From contig NZ_CAMLHC010000029.1 in NCBI RefSeq assembly GCF_946479755.1, positions 1 to 64,000 on the forward strand: DNA of 64,000 bases, given 5' to 3'. Made by a program: the position numbers and the translations under genes. Positions 36,201 to 44,257 of the stretch are shown piece by piece (position 1 is the stretch's first letter; every line of letters begins with the position of its first letter). Source of the stretch: an uncultured Chitinophaga sp. Its GTDB lineage: Bacteria > Bacteroidota > Bacteroidia > Chitinophagales > Chitinophagaceae. The notes below the pieces were generated by a model. That model saw only the letters and a program-made list of their open reading frames with translations, did no database searches and had not been told where the DNA came from.

Positions 36201-36461
36201 CGCAAAGCCGGTCATAGAGATGACTAAGGTAGTGGGGGCATCGCCGGCATAGAGGCTGAAAGTACCATCTGCATTAGACACGATACCTTTCTTGGTATCT
36301 TTTACCAGGATGGTGGCGCCCGGGAGGGCATTCCCTTTTTCATCCCTGATGGTGCCTGTTACATTTTTGAGTTGCGCTATCGCCAGCGTGTGCTGCATGA
36401 CAAAGGCCATTATCAGCATCAGTGTGCGCCACGTCAGCACAGGTAGATTTGGTTTACTCAT
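33276..36461 (-). CDS. SusC/RagA-family TonB-linked transporter (locus 2)
   Basis: A 1061-aa outer-membrane importer; the ATG at 36461 replaces a TTG start 27 bases earlier. A signal peptide (about 1-30, ending AIAQ) is followed directly by a carboxypeptidase-like domain (VTGTIRDEKGNALPGATILVKD) and the plug (VMVVGYGTQKKSSLTGSVAQI, then LLIRGQGTYNNNSPVVIVDG and ILKDAAAAATYGVQGANGVILVTTK). There is no STN domain, so regulation by a FecR/ECF pair is not expected. No regulator is adjacent. The barrel ends in FGANLTF. It heads an operon continuing to the SGNH hydrolase. Confidence 0.95.
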   Translation of the reverse strand: MSKPNLPVLTWRTLMLIMAFVMQHTLAIAQLKNVTGTIRDEKGNALPGATILVKDTKKGIVSNADGTFSLYAGDAPTTLVISMTGFAPLTVTATPGVPFNAVLKENAKELNEVMVVGYGTQKKSSLTGSVAQISSAELKKTPAMNLTNMLAGRLPGLVATQTSGRPGFDDASLLIRGQGTYNNNSPVVIVDGVQRSFANLDPSEVESISILKDAAAAATYGVQGANGVILVTTKRGASGKPVVSYDGEVTRTAFTRFPKFLNGPDYMYWLKKGEQMDNDYLTATGGDPIPYTYSDAQIAALRNGTNKDPFLGNTDWTGMLTGRKTMAQHHSVSVRGGSDKVRYFSNASYLDQEGVVKGSDYKRYNVRTNLDANINKVFSVALDLGARQETRNSTGIPADDGEYMNPFYQAVRALPNIPATYNDLPTATRSNSGIVNPIAAIDNSGWQRYITSTFQGAITFTAHIPYVKGLDLKLMAAYDKSFQEFRGWTAPYTLMVREQGSTGWYWNQSTPPGITINSIRQSQANNSRQTFQPSINYSTEIGQHSIKALALYEYSRRDNNGFSAGGANLPLTELKEIDFRDQDNKYIVQPTGNSGTNARAGLVTRINYAYKNKYLLELVSRYDGSVYFPTYNRWGFFPAASAAWVISEEGFFSELKEKVDFLKLRASYGKLGNDQGYSDYQYLQTFSLSSKPVMVVGDKAVSGIYSGAIPNTQLTWEKAYNTNVGVDATFFHGGLSVSAEYFYKLTKDILDLQGNLFPPSMGGYYPQVVNRGMADVRGFDLQLTHRHKVNGRFDYAVTGNLNWSRNKILVKNDPDGLPAWQRSPGRSIGEKKGFISEGLFQSWEEVTNWASSPSGGAAPGFIKYKDINGDGKITTDDITYMGRSNIPQLMYGLNLEVRYGIFDFSALIQGAALRDVSLGGEYEGSSGTWGVNDNTPFTRPFYGGGNSPYYLVEQAWTPDNPNARYPRLTADRAGFPNHNGWANSQWVRNGAYVRLKSAQLGVTLPASVLRALNVEKCRFYLAGFNLLTFDHLKYMDPEMPNANNGFYPQQQMMSFGANLTF

Positions 36462-36488
36462 AACTTTTAATTTACAGGAAGGATACAA

Positions 36489-37046
36489 GCATTATTTATC
36501 TGTTAGTGTTTCGCTGGTCCGGGCGGCATACATCCGTACAGGGAAGTCGCCTTGCTGGTTACCGCCGGTATTGCCATCATTATCCGCTTATGCCGCTGTC
36601 GTCCATGGCAAATGTTATCGAGTAGCGCGTTGTGTACAGGAGCGCTGTTACCGGCTTATTCAGTGCTGCTGACGTTTATCCTCTCTGGCCGGCCTGTCTG
36701 CTACTTTTTGGTTGACTTCTTTTTAAATTATTTTATTTATGATCGACAATTTATAATAATTTTAATTACAAAGAAACAAATACTAAATAATTTTATTAAT
36801 TCTTCTTTTATTAAGACAACCGGGTTGACAGAATACAGATCCCACCACAGCAGGCATTCTAAGCAAAATCGATATTGCCGGCAATGCAGGGAAGTTATCA
36901 GCTACAACGGTCCTCGAATACACTACAGCAAATACTTACATGCCTTACAACTGCCATTCATCATTCATCGGCCTTATTTTATAAATTATTTTATTAAGTT
37001 TGTACTTATTGAAAAATAATATTAATTATATATACACATCATTTAC
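36489..37046. other. AT-rich intergenic region between divergent susC and the 397-aa gene
   Basis: About 560 bases with no gene I would support. It should carry both promoters. The part from 36720 to 36800 and the last 80 bases are strongly AT-rich. A plus-strand frame (36552-37019) is open but has no recognisable domain and no coding-like composition. No clear TAnnTTTG was found on the susC side. Confidence 0.6.
36995..37002 (+). promoter_or_regulatory. Candidate -7 element for the 397-aa secreted protein
   Basis: TAAGTTTG matches TAnnTTTG exactly and lies 44 bases before the ATG at 37047. No convincing -33 element was found in the AT-rich DNA upstream. Confidence 0.4.
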
Positions 37047-38240
37047 ATGAACATCTTCCCTAACCACAGAAAAACATTATTGATCGGCTGCGCTCTCGTA
37101 ACAGGCTTCCTGTCGCACGCGCAACAGATGACCACCGCCCTGAACGACGTGATCAGGCATACGCCGCAGGGGCATACCCTGCAGCTGCCCGGTTTGCTCA
37201 GCGGACAGATACCCTCCCTTTCCTATCAGAAAATTGTACTGCCAGGCCCCCAGTACCTGATTTCAGACGATCCGGAATATATTCGTGTACCCGAAGGCGT
37301 AGCCCTGAGAGAACCAGTGCAACCAGGATCGGTAAGGTTGTATGTGTATAATGTGAACGGGGTGCAGCAACCGGAAAAAATGGACCGTAAAATAGCGGCG
37401 GTGATCAAAAACACGGGAAGTCAACCGATGCATATTCGCATGTTGAAATACTCCTCCCAAAAACCGACGATGAACTACTTCTATGCCGGCAAACAGGGAT
37501 TGGCAGACTTCTTTAGCTCACAGCCGGAAACAGTAGCCCGTGAAGTGAAGCCCGGCGCCTCCCTCTGCCTGGACCCCAGGCAGGACAAAGCCGTAGTGAA
37601 ATATGATGAACTGGTACATGGGTTCTATGAATTCGTCATCGACCAGCCCGGTGAAATCAGCATCGTACAAACGGACCTGAAAACACCCGCTACCGTAGCA
37701 GCCGCCCGCATAAAAGTCCCGCTCGACACCAAACAGTACGCTGGCGCAGGCCGCGGCACCTATGGCGTCAGCAATTATCGTGTAATCGTAGACGATACCC
37801 TCGATACGCGCAACGGCATGACACAGCTACTGGTGGCCGACGGGAAAAAAGATCCCTGGGTGATCGGAAAAGAAGCCTCTACCGGTGAACTGAAAAGTCT
37901 GGCCGGCAACTATGGCGTTATCTATAACATTGAAGTGTCGTGGAAAAGTACAGATGGAAAAGCGCTCGCGCTGATAACATGGAACCCGCATGGCGACAAC
38001 AGCCAATGGTGCGGCGGCATGGCCAACACCATGATCGTCAGCGGCGGTAAATTCAAAGCAGGTATCATTCAGTTACCCAGCAATCAGCTGGTCACCACCA
38101 AAGCACCGGAAGCAGTACTGGTACAGATATTCACCCCTCCTGCCGGTGGTGGTGTGCAGAAAGTGCATTTTACCTATTCCCCGCCAGGAGCTTCCTGCTT
38201 ACCTACACCGCTGGTATTGGTGCCGGTAGACCTGAAATAA
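37047..38240 (+). CDS. Secreted protein of unknown function, 397 aa
   Basis: It has a signal peptide (about 1-25, ending SHAQ) and no anchor, so it is exported. The mature region looks all-beta: an early LRLYVYNVNG/IAAVIKNTGSQPMHIR stretch, then VRVIVDDTLDTR-like turns. In the last third comes WNPHGDNSQWCGGM, where a Trp/His/Cys cluster might form a binding site. Similar-looking exported proteins occur in Paenibacillus-like bacteria next to copper-amine-oxidase-type domains, but I would not assign a function. It is monocistronic, divergent from locus 2 SusC and convergent with the DH3 gene. Confidence 0.8.
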   Translation: MNIFPNHRKTLLIGCALVTGFLSHAQQMTTALNDVIRHTPQGHTLQLPGLLSGQIPSLSYQKIVLPGPQYLISDDPEYIRVPEGVALREPVQPGSVRLYVYNVNGVQQPEKMDRKIAAVIKNTGSQPMHIRMLKYSSQKPTMNYFYAGKQGLADFFSSQPETVAREVKPGASLCLDPRQDKAVVKYDELVHGFYEFVIDQPGEISIVQTDLKTPATVAAARIKVPLDTKQYAGAGRGTYGVSNYRVIVDDTLDTRNGMTQLLVADGKKDPWVIGKEASTGELKSLAGNYGVIYNIEVSWKSTDGKALALITWNPHGDNSQWCGGMANTMIVSGGKFKAGIIQLPSNQLVTTKAPEAVLVQIFTPPAGGGVQKVHFTYSPPGASCLPTPLVLVPVDLK

Positions 38241-38295
38241 GCAGCTGCTTTCATAAGGCCTGATGATCTGCAGTACAGAGGAAAAAATTTATAAC

Positions 38296-38327
38296 CGCGG
38301 AGTTACTTCCTTGTGGAGTACTCCGCG
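38296..38327. terminator. Probable bidirectional terminator between convergent genes
   Basis: An 8-bp perfect stem (38296-38303 with 38320-38327) lies between the stops at 38240 and 38344. AT-rich flanks follow on the minus side and an AAAA run on the plus side. The T tracts are imperfect, so strength is uncertain. Confidence 0.45.
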
Positions 38328-38343
38328 CTGAAAACAGGTTTTA

Positions 38344-38889
38344 TCACCCCCAGGCTGTCTCCCCGTTATAATCCACACACCCGTGATAACCACCGGGCAC
38401 GGGCAGATGACGTAATACCTGCGTAGCACCGGCTTCCGACGTAAAAAATCCCAGCAGGACCAGTTGTTTCATCAACGTAAAATAATGTACCGGCACACCT
38501 TCCTGCGCCTTGTGCCGGCGCGTTTCTTCATGAATGCGTGTCAGCAGCGATGATTTTTGTTCAGCGGAAAGCTGCACAAAGCCGCTCCTGAACTGTTTTT
38601 TCGCAGCGCTATTTATTTGCCTGATGCCCTGCTTCAGGATGTCCTGCTGCACTGCGTCGTAACAATCCGCCGCGTATAACGCCATAAACTTCCCTACTTC
38701 CGCATCCTTCGCACCCGGCGTATCGGTGCGGGGAATAATGGTCTCCGCCACCTCGTCGAAGAACACAATATCCTCCTGACTAAACAGCGCTTTGTTTTGT
38801 TCCCTGCATCCGGAGAGAAAAAGGTCACCGCCCACAAAGGCAGCCCCTGTCAGCACGCCGATCGTTTTTATCAGTTCCCTGCGGTCCAT
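38344..38889 (-). CDS. Gluconate 2-dehydrogenase subunit 3-family protein with Tat-like signal (locus 3)
   Basis: A 181-aa small subunit. The N-terminus MDRRELIKTIGVLTG has the RRxLIK pattern of a twin-arginine signal, then a hydrophobic stretch and a possible lipobox Cys (LSGC). The body matches the DH3 family: EVAETIIPRTDTPGAKDAEVGKF, which is the classic block. DH3 subunits escort FAD-dependent GMC dehydrogenases through the Tat pathway by a hitchhiker mechanism. The start codon begins directly after the stop of the GMC gene, so the pair is translationally linked. It is the last gene of locus 3. Confidence 0.92.
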   Translation of the reverse strand: MDRRELIKTIGVLTGAAFVGGDLFLSGCREQNKALFSQEDIVFFDEVAETIIPRTDTPGAKDAEVGKFMALYAADCYDAVQQDILKQGIRQINSAAKKQFRSGFVQLSAEQKSSLLTRIHEETRRHKAQEGVPVHYFTLMKQLVLLGFFTSEAGATQVLRHLPVPGGYHGCVDYNGETAWG

Positions 38890-40590
38890 TTACAACGCTC
38901 CTTTTTTTAGTTGCTCCACGGCATAATTCGCGGCCCTGGCAGTTAATGACATATACAGAATAGAAGGGCTCTGATTACCGGTGCTGGTCATACAGGCGCC
39001 ATCGGTGACAAATACATTTTTACAATGATGCAGCTGGTTCCATTCATTGAGTAGCGAGCTGGCCGGGTCCTTACCCATGCGCACCCCGCCCATTTCGTGG
39101 ATGTCCAGCCCGGGAGGCTGATGGTTATCGTTCACCACGATGTTCTTTGCGCCTGCCGCCGTCAGTATGGCCGTTCCCTGCTCAATAAAATCCTTCACCA
39201 TCTTATCGTCGTTGTCATCATAATCCACGGAGGTGATCAGCAACGGGATACCCCATGCGTCTTTTTTATCCTTGCTCAATCTTACATGATTGCTTTCCTT
39301 GGGGATGGTCTCCCCCTGCATGTACATGTACGCGCCCCACTTGCCGGGTTTGCTCACAGCTTCCTTGAAAGCGGCTCCCAGCACCGCCGGAACGTTGTCA
39401 TCACTTAACTTCCCGCGGTAGGCAGCGCTGAAGATCACATAGCCGCCCACAAAATCCGTGTCCTGCCGGTACACGTTCCTGAAATTGGGGATAATGCACT
39501 CCGATGGTTTCGATACTTTATAGTACTTGTCCTCGAAGCCGTCAAACTCACCGCTCATGGAGGCCCGGTAGTTATGAAAACAGATGAACTTACCCAGCAG
39601 CCCGTTGTCATTGCCCAATCCGTTCGGAAAACGTTTAGACGTGGAGTTGAGCAGAATGAGATTGGTATTTAAAGCAGACGCATTCAGGAAAATGATTTTT
39701 GCATGGTAGATGATCTCTTCTTTTGTGTTGGCATCGATCACCTTTACGCCGGTGGCTTTGCCTGACTGCTCATCATACACAACGGAATGCACCACCGAAA
39801 AAGGCCGGATGGTGAGGTTACCGGTTTTCTCCGCCCAGGGCAACGTAGATGCGTTGGAGCTGAAATAACCGCCCAGCGGGCAGCCACGCATGCAAAGGTT
39901 GCGGCTCAGGCATTGGCGATGCTGTGCTTTATGAATTTCCTGCGGCTGCGTCACCTGCGCCCATCTGCCGGATACGTAGTGCCGGTTAAACTTCTCCGCG
40001 ACCACCTCTTTCAGATGCTGCTCCACGCAATTCAGTTCAAATGCAGGCTGAAACTCCCCGTCCGGCATGGTGTCTATGCCATCTTTGTTGCCGCACACGC
40101 CAATAAATTTCTCCACATGGCTGTACCACGGCGCAATGTCATCATACCCTACGGGCCATTCAATCCCGTAGCCGTAACGGTGCGGCGCGGTAAAATCCAT
40201 CTCACTCCAACGGGCACACGCTCTTCCCCATATCAGCGATTTTCCGCCTACCTGGTATCCCCGTATCCATTCGAAAGGCTTCTCCTGTATGTAGGGGTGA
40301 TCTGCATCTTTCACAAAAAAGTGTGCGGTGCCGGCATCATAGCCCGCCGCCCTGCTGATGAGTGGATTGGCGTCCAGCATCGCTTTCGGCAAAGCGCCAC
40401 GGTACTTAAAATCCCATACCGGCGTGCTGGCAGTAGGATAGTCCCTGATGTGCTCCACATTCCTGCCCCGCTCCAACACCAGTGTTTTCAATCCTTTTTC
40501 GCACAGTTCCTTTGCTGCCCATCCCCCACTGATACCACTGCCTACGACAATAGCATCAAAGTGCGTAACGGCATCTTTGTTTTCGGCCAT
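38890..40590 (-). CDS. GMC-family FAD-dependent sugar oxidoreductase (locus 3)
   Basis: A 566-aa flavoprotein; the ATG at 40590 is used over a TTG two codons earlier. The FAD fold begins at about 12 with GSGISGG (17-23). The catalytic His is in IHEMGG (H498) and a conserved Asn in GNQSPS (N539). A cysteine group at C227, C233 and C237 (QCLSRNLCMRGC) lies where related FAD-glucose dehydrogenases hold a 3Fe-4S cluster. It has no signal peptide, consistent with export by piggyback on the DH3 partner. Such GMC/DH3 pairs oxidise sugars, in several bacteria at C3 to make 3-keto-glycosides. The electron acceptor is unknown. Confidence 0.92.
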   Translation of the reverse strand: MAENKDAVTHFDAIVVGSGISGGWAAKELCEKGLKTLVLERGRNVEHIRDYPTASTPVWDFKYRGALPKAMLDANPLISRAAGYDAGTAHFFVKDADHPYIQEKPFEWIRGYQVGGKSLIWGRACARWSEMDFTAPHRYGYGIEWPVGYDDIAPWYSHVEKFIGVCGNKDGIDTMPDGEFQPAFELNCVEQHLKEVVAEKFNRHYVSGRWAQVTQPQEIHKAQHRQCLSRNLCMRGCPLGGYFSSNASTLPWAEKTGNLTIRPFSVVHSVVYDEQSGKATGVKVIDANTKEEIIYHAKIIFLNASALNTNLILLNSTSKRFPNGLGNDNGLLGKFICFHNYRASMSGEFDGFEDKYYKVSKPSECIIPNFRNVYRQDTDFVGGYVIFSAAYRGKLSDDNVPAVLGAAFKEAVSKPGKWGAYMYMQGETIPKESNHVRLSKDKKDAWGIPLLITSVDYDDNDDKMVKDFIEQGTAILTAAGAKNIVVNDNHQPPGLDIHEMGGVRMGKDPASSLLNEWNQLHHCKNVFVTDGACMTSTGNQSPSILYMSLTARAANYAVEQLKKGAL

Positions 40591-40620
40591 ACACAAAAGT
40601 TTATTTCATTGTTATCAATC

Positions 40621-41460
40621 TTATCGTTGCTGAAGATGCAGCGCTGCCGCACCTAAAATATTACTGTTGATCAAAGAAGACGCTTCGATTTTCAGGGAAG
40701 AAACTGAATGCTGAAACCCAAAATCACGGACCGTTTCCCACATACCGGCAGCATAAAAAGGAAAAGCTGCTTTAACGGCCCCGCCAATGACAATGCATTC
40801 CGTGTCCAACGCATAAAGAATTATTTTGATCGCTTCTCCCAGGTGGCGCCCGAAATCTTCATATATGTCCAATGCCTCCTTATCTCCTTCCAGCGCCCGC
40901 CGGTACACCACTTCTCCCGCCGTTTTATATACCTGTCCGAAAAAACGGCCGCTGACATAATACTCTATGTTTTTATCGAGGTAGCGAACCATCCCAAACT
41001 CGCCGGCTCCGCCATGGCGGCCGGTAAACAGCCGTCCTTCTGCCACTATCCCCGTTCCAAGGCCAGTCCCTATCGTCAATCCGACCATCGATTGAAACGA
41101 ACGCCCTGCGCCGTAGTGAAACTCTCCCCAGGCAAAACAGTTGGCATCGTTCTCTATTTTCACCGGCAGCCGGTACCGCTGTTCCAATATGGCCCGGACG
41201 TCTGTATCATTGAGGGCGGGGATATTCACTACGCCCTGTACCTTCCGGGTAAGCGGGTCTACCAGGCCTGGCACGCCGATGCCGATGGCCGTCACTTCCG
41301 GATGCAGGAGCTGATCGATGACGCCGAAAATCTGCTCAAGGACTTCCGCGCAGGTACCACGCATCTTCAGTGGCTGTGACACTACCGGCTGCAGCACGCC
41401 GTCCTGCACCACGCCGGCCCGTAAATTAGTACCGCCGAGATCAATGCCTATTATCTGCAT
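40621..41460 (-). CDS. ROK-family sugar kinase (locus 3)
   Basis: A 279-aa cytoplasmic kinase starting at MQIIGIDLGGTNLRAG (an ATG two codons earlier at 41466 is equally possible). The ATP-phosphate loop is DLGGTN, and a second ATP block is IGTGLGTGIV near 135. HGGAGEFG near 160 contains the sugar-binding region. The zinc motif CxCGxxGCxE, normally present after this point in ROK kinases, is absent and is replaced by YLDKNIEYYVSGRFF. The enzyme phosphorylates a hexose, probably glucose or N-acetylhexosamine. Its start overlaps the end of the deaminase gene by 20 bases, so the two are tightly coupled. Confidence 0.9.
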   Translation of the reverse strand: MQIIGIDLGGTNLRAGVVQDGVLQPVVSQPLKMRGTCAEVLEQIFGVIDQLLHPEVTAIGIGVPGLVDPLTRKVQGVVNIPALNDTDVRAILEQRYRLPVKIENDANCFAWGEFHYGAGRSFQSMVGLTIGTGLGTGIVAEGRLFTGRHGGAGEFGMVRYLDKNIEYYVSGRFFGQVYKTAGEVVYRRALEGDKEALDIYEDFGRHLGEAIKIILYALDTECIVIGGAVKAAFPFYAAGMWETVRDFGFQHSVSSLKIEASSLINSNILGAAALHLQQR

Positions 41461-42205
41461 ATGCATCTCTGTTGGTCAGACCAGAAGCGGCATCTTCATC
41501 CAAAAAGACCGTCACCGCCGGATGCTGCCGCAGCAGGCTTCCCGGCACCTCGCTGGTAACGGGTCCCTCCAGTAGTTTCTTCACGATACCCGCTTTATGT
41601 TTGCCGCTTACCATCAAAATAATATGCCTGCTTTCGAGTAGGGTACCCATGCCCAGCGTAATCCCTTCTTCCAGTTCAAGGTGCTGCTGAAAGTACTTCT
41701 GCCCTACCTGTTTGGTCACCGGATGCAACGCTACCACCTGCGCCCGGCCGTCTGCAGCGCAACCGGGTTCATTCATGGCGATATGCCCGTTCATGCCAAG
41801 GCCCAGGATGGCCACATCGATACCGCCCCGCGCTTTGATGAACCGCTCTGCTGCCTCGCACTCCTGCAGGAGGTCGGCAGAGCGGCCATCAAAAAAGCAG
41901 ATATTTTCTTCGCTTACCTGTAACGGCTGAAACAACGCTCTGTCAATGGAATACCGGCAGCTCCCCTGGTCTGTTCCGTTAAGCCCCACCCATTCGTCTA
42001 ATCCCACATAACGCCAACGGGCGATATTACCAGGCTGTTGCCGGTATCTTTCCGCCAGCACCTGGTATAAACCGGCCGGCGTATCGCCGGAGGCAGGACA
42101 AAGCAAGGGCTCTTCACAAACGGCCATCAGCTGTATCACCGCTTCGGCCACTTTTTCAGAAAGCGCCGCATAGGTGCTATAAATTTTTACGTTCAAGGTT
42201 TCCAT
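41441..42205 (-). CDS. nagB: Glucosamine-6-phosphate deaminase-family protein (locus 3)
   Basis: A 254-aa enzyme of the NagB/6-phosphogluconolactonase family. LDEWVG (D70, E71) holds the acid near the active site. NGHIAMNEPG (H141, N145, E146) matches the NagB signature VxGxGxNGHIAFNEP except for Met in place of Phe. The family opens glucosamine-6-phosphate to fructose-6-phosphate and ammonia. Length is close to the usual 240-265. Its presence with a ROK kinase suggests amino-sugar handling, at odds with a plain beta-glucan substrate. A divergent specificity is possible. Confidence 0.88.
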   Translation of the reverse strand: METLNVKIYSTYAALSEKVAEAVIQLMAVCEEPLLCPASGDTPAGLYQVLAERYRQQPGNIARWRYVGLDEWVGLNGTDQGSCRYSIDRALFQPLQVSEENICFFDGRSADLLQECEAAERFIKARGGIDVAILGLGMNGHIAMNEPGCAADGRAQVVALHPVTKQVGQKYFQQHLELEEGITLGMGTLLESRHIILMVSGKHKAGIVKKLLEGPVTSEVPGSLLRQHPAVTVFLDEDAASGLTNRDAYADNRH

Positions 42206-42220
42206 TTTTTTAATGATACG

Positions 42221-43303
42221 CTATGGATTCAACCATAAATCAATGGGTTTTTCCACTTTCGGCGCAAACGGGAGCATTATCTTTTTGCCCTGCCCGGCGG
42301 ATGCATACGCCGCATAAATAATCTCCAGCACCGCACGGCCGTCTTTACCGGTCACCAGCGGCTCCCGGTCATGTATTACGCAATCGATAAAGTGTTTCAG
42401 CTCCTGCGGATAGCCCTGGTTAAAAGCTTCTTCGAATATGCAGAAACTCCAGCCCACCGTGGTATCGGTTTTCTCCATGGCATAACCATAGCCGTTCCGG
42501 CTATACGCCAGTACCGAGTTACCTATGAACAGGTCGGCATAGGCCACACCGCCGGTACCGTAAATCTCACTGCGGTCGTCCATACCGCCATGTTTGGCCC
42601 ATGAGTTTTCCACCACGCCGGTCACGCCGCCTTCAAATTCGATGATGATGATAGAATTATCTTCTCCTTTTGTTCTTTCCTTGTGAAACACGGTACTCAT
42701 GGAGGCTGTCACACTCAGGGCTTTCCTGTTTTTCAGCATCCACCGGAACCACTCGATGCCGTGACAGCCCATGTCCATCAGCACGCCGCCGCCGGACTGG
42801 TTCACGTCATAAAACCAGTCGGAATGCGGACCGGAATGTTTCTCTGACTGTTTCAACATGTAGATGTCACCTACGCCGCCTTCTTCCACCAATGCCCGGG
42901 CCCGCTCGTATTTAGGCGCAAAACAAAGCTCTTCTGCATACATCAGTTTCACGTTGGCTTTCTCGCAGGCGGCGATCATCTCGTCCGCTTCTTCCAGCGT
43001 CACCGCCAGCGGCTTTTCGATGATAATGTGTTTACCGGCGGCAGCGGCTTTTAAGGTCGCCTCCTTGTGCAGGAAATTAGGGAGACAGATGTCCACCACA
43101 TCAAAGTCTGCGCTTTTGATCAGCTCATCAATAGAAGAAAAGGATTGGGCGATATGATGTTTGGCAGCAAAAGCCTGTGCTTTTTCTGCGTTGCGCGCAT
43201 ACACCGCCACAATTTCCGCTTCCGGCACAAACCGGCTGTAACTTTCCATGTGGATATCTGCAATAAATCCGGCGCCCAGGAGGGCTACTTTTACCTGTCT
43301 CAT
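42221..43303 (-). CDS. Gfo/Idh/MocA-family sugar oxidoreductase (locus 3)
   Basis: A 360-aa NAD(P)-dependent dehydrogenase. The Rossmann glycine motif is GAGFIA (10-15), and the conserved EKP (96-98) that contributes a catalytic Lys is present. The C-terminal half has the usual alpha/beta domain with MDMGCHGIEWFRWM. Members oxidise or reduce sugar hydroxyl or keto groups, and some handle 3-keto sugars. It starts 99 bases after the GH16 stop and ends 15 bases before the deaminase gene. In this setting it may interconvert a keto-sugar made by the GMC enzyme. Confidence 0.92.
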   Translation of the reverse strand: MRQVKVALLGAGFIADIHMESYSRFVPEAEIVAVYARNAEKAQAFAAKHHIAQSFSSIDELIKSADFDVVDICLPNFLHKEATLKAAAAGKHIIIEKPLAVTLEEADEMIAACEKANVKLMYAEELCFAPKYERARALVEEGGVGDIYMLKQSEKHSGPHSDWFYDVNQSGGGVLMDMGCHGIEWFRWMLKNRKALSVTASMSTVFHKERTKGEDNSIIIIEFEGGVTGVVENSWAKHGGMDDRSEIYGTGGVAYADLFIGNSVLAYSRNGYGYAMEKTDTTVGWSFCIFEEAFNQGYPQELKHFIDCVIHDREPLVTGKDGRAVLEIIYAAYASAGQGKKIMLPFAPKVEKPIDLWLNP

Positions 43304-43402
43304 GTTATTGGATGTTTATTAAAGAATGTTAGTAATATATACAATTACATAGTTTTCTGCACTATAGAAAGGTATATATTCTTCCATTGCGCGGCGGCAC
43401 GG

Positions 43403-44218
43403 CTATTCCACATAATCGTACATCCGCACATAGTCCACCTGCATAGCCGCCGGGAACACCGTTTCATCCACGCCTTCTTTTCCGCCCCAGTTGCCCCCTA
43501 CGGCCACGTTGAGCAACAGGTAGAACGGCTTATCGAACGGCCAGCCCTCGTGACCCTTGTGTTCGTTGGCTACCTGGTAATACACCTTCCTGTCGAGCAG
43601 GAAGGTGATATGATCAGGGGTCCATTCAACGGCATACACATGAAACTTATCATATGGGCGCTTAATAAAGACGCCTTTTGTTTTCTGGGTACCGATAATA
43701 TGATTATACGTTTTGCTGTGCAGGCTGCCGAAGATGCTGTCCTTCATATATCCCACATGCTCCATCACATCGATCTCACCGCTTTCCGGCCAGCCGCCGT
43801 ACCCGTTGTCGGTAGACAACATCCAGATGGCGGGCCAGAGCCCTCTGCCACCGGGAAGTTTCGCTCTCACTTCCAGCTTCCCGTACCGCCAGTCGCCTTT
43901 GTTTTTGGTGACCATCCGGGCGGAGGTGTATTGATGGTCTCCGCTGCCGTTGTTTCTGGCGGTGATGTACAGCCTGCCATTCTCCACTTTGGCATTGCTG
44001 GTATCTGCTGCGGTATAAAATTGTAGCTCGTTGTTGCCCCAGCCGGACCGGCCGGTTTGATATCCCCATTTGCTGCTGTCGGGCAGTCCGCTGCCATCAA
44101 ATTCATCGCTCCAGGCCAGCTGCCATTTTTTATGGCGTTTGATGGATTGGGCCTGTACGTCGGCCATATAGCAGCATCCGGCCGCTATCAGCAAAAAACA
44201 ATAAATACTTTTTTTCAT
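43403..44218 (-). CDS. GH16-family endo-beta-glucanase (locus 3)
   Basis: A 271-aa exported enzyme with a signal peptide (1-24, ending VQAQ). The GH16 active-site block GEIDVME is at 147-153: E148 nucleophile, D150 helper, E153 acid/base. The spacing with the inserted Met is the form typical of laminarinases. Sugar-binding aromatics are visible in GLWPAIWML and PESGEID. The family cleaves beta-1,3/1,4-glucans such as laminarin or lichenan, with agarase and carrageenase as less likely alternatives. No carbohydrate-binding module is present. It follows SusD by 39 bases, so it acts at or near the cell surface to feed the SusCD pair. Confidence 0.93.
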   Translation of the reverse strand: MKKSIYCFLLIAAGCCYMADVQAQSIKRHKKWQLAWSDEFDGSGLPDSSKWGYQTGRSGWGNNELQFYTAADTSNAKVENGRLYITARNNGSGDHQYTSARMVTKNKGDWRYGKLEVRAKLPGGRGLWPAIWMLSTDNGYGGWPESGEIDVMEHVGYMKDSIFGSLHSKTYNHIIGTQKTKGVFIKRPYDKFHVYAVEWTPDHITFLLDRKVYYQVANEHKGHEGWPFDKPFYLLLNVAVGGNWGGKEGVDETVFPAAMQVDYVRMYDYVE

Positions 44219-44257
44219 CTACTTAAAATATCGTTTACAGATTCGGGTTATGACACA

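Noticed and set aside
36552..37019. 155-aa plus-strand frame upstream of the 397-aa gene
   Set aside because: No domain, unlike coding composition, and ends 27 bases before the real gene. It is an open frame through a promoter region.
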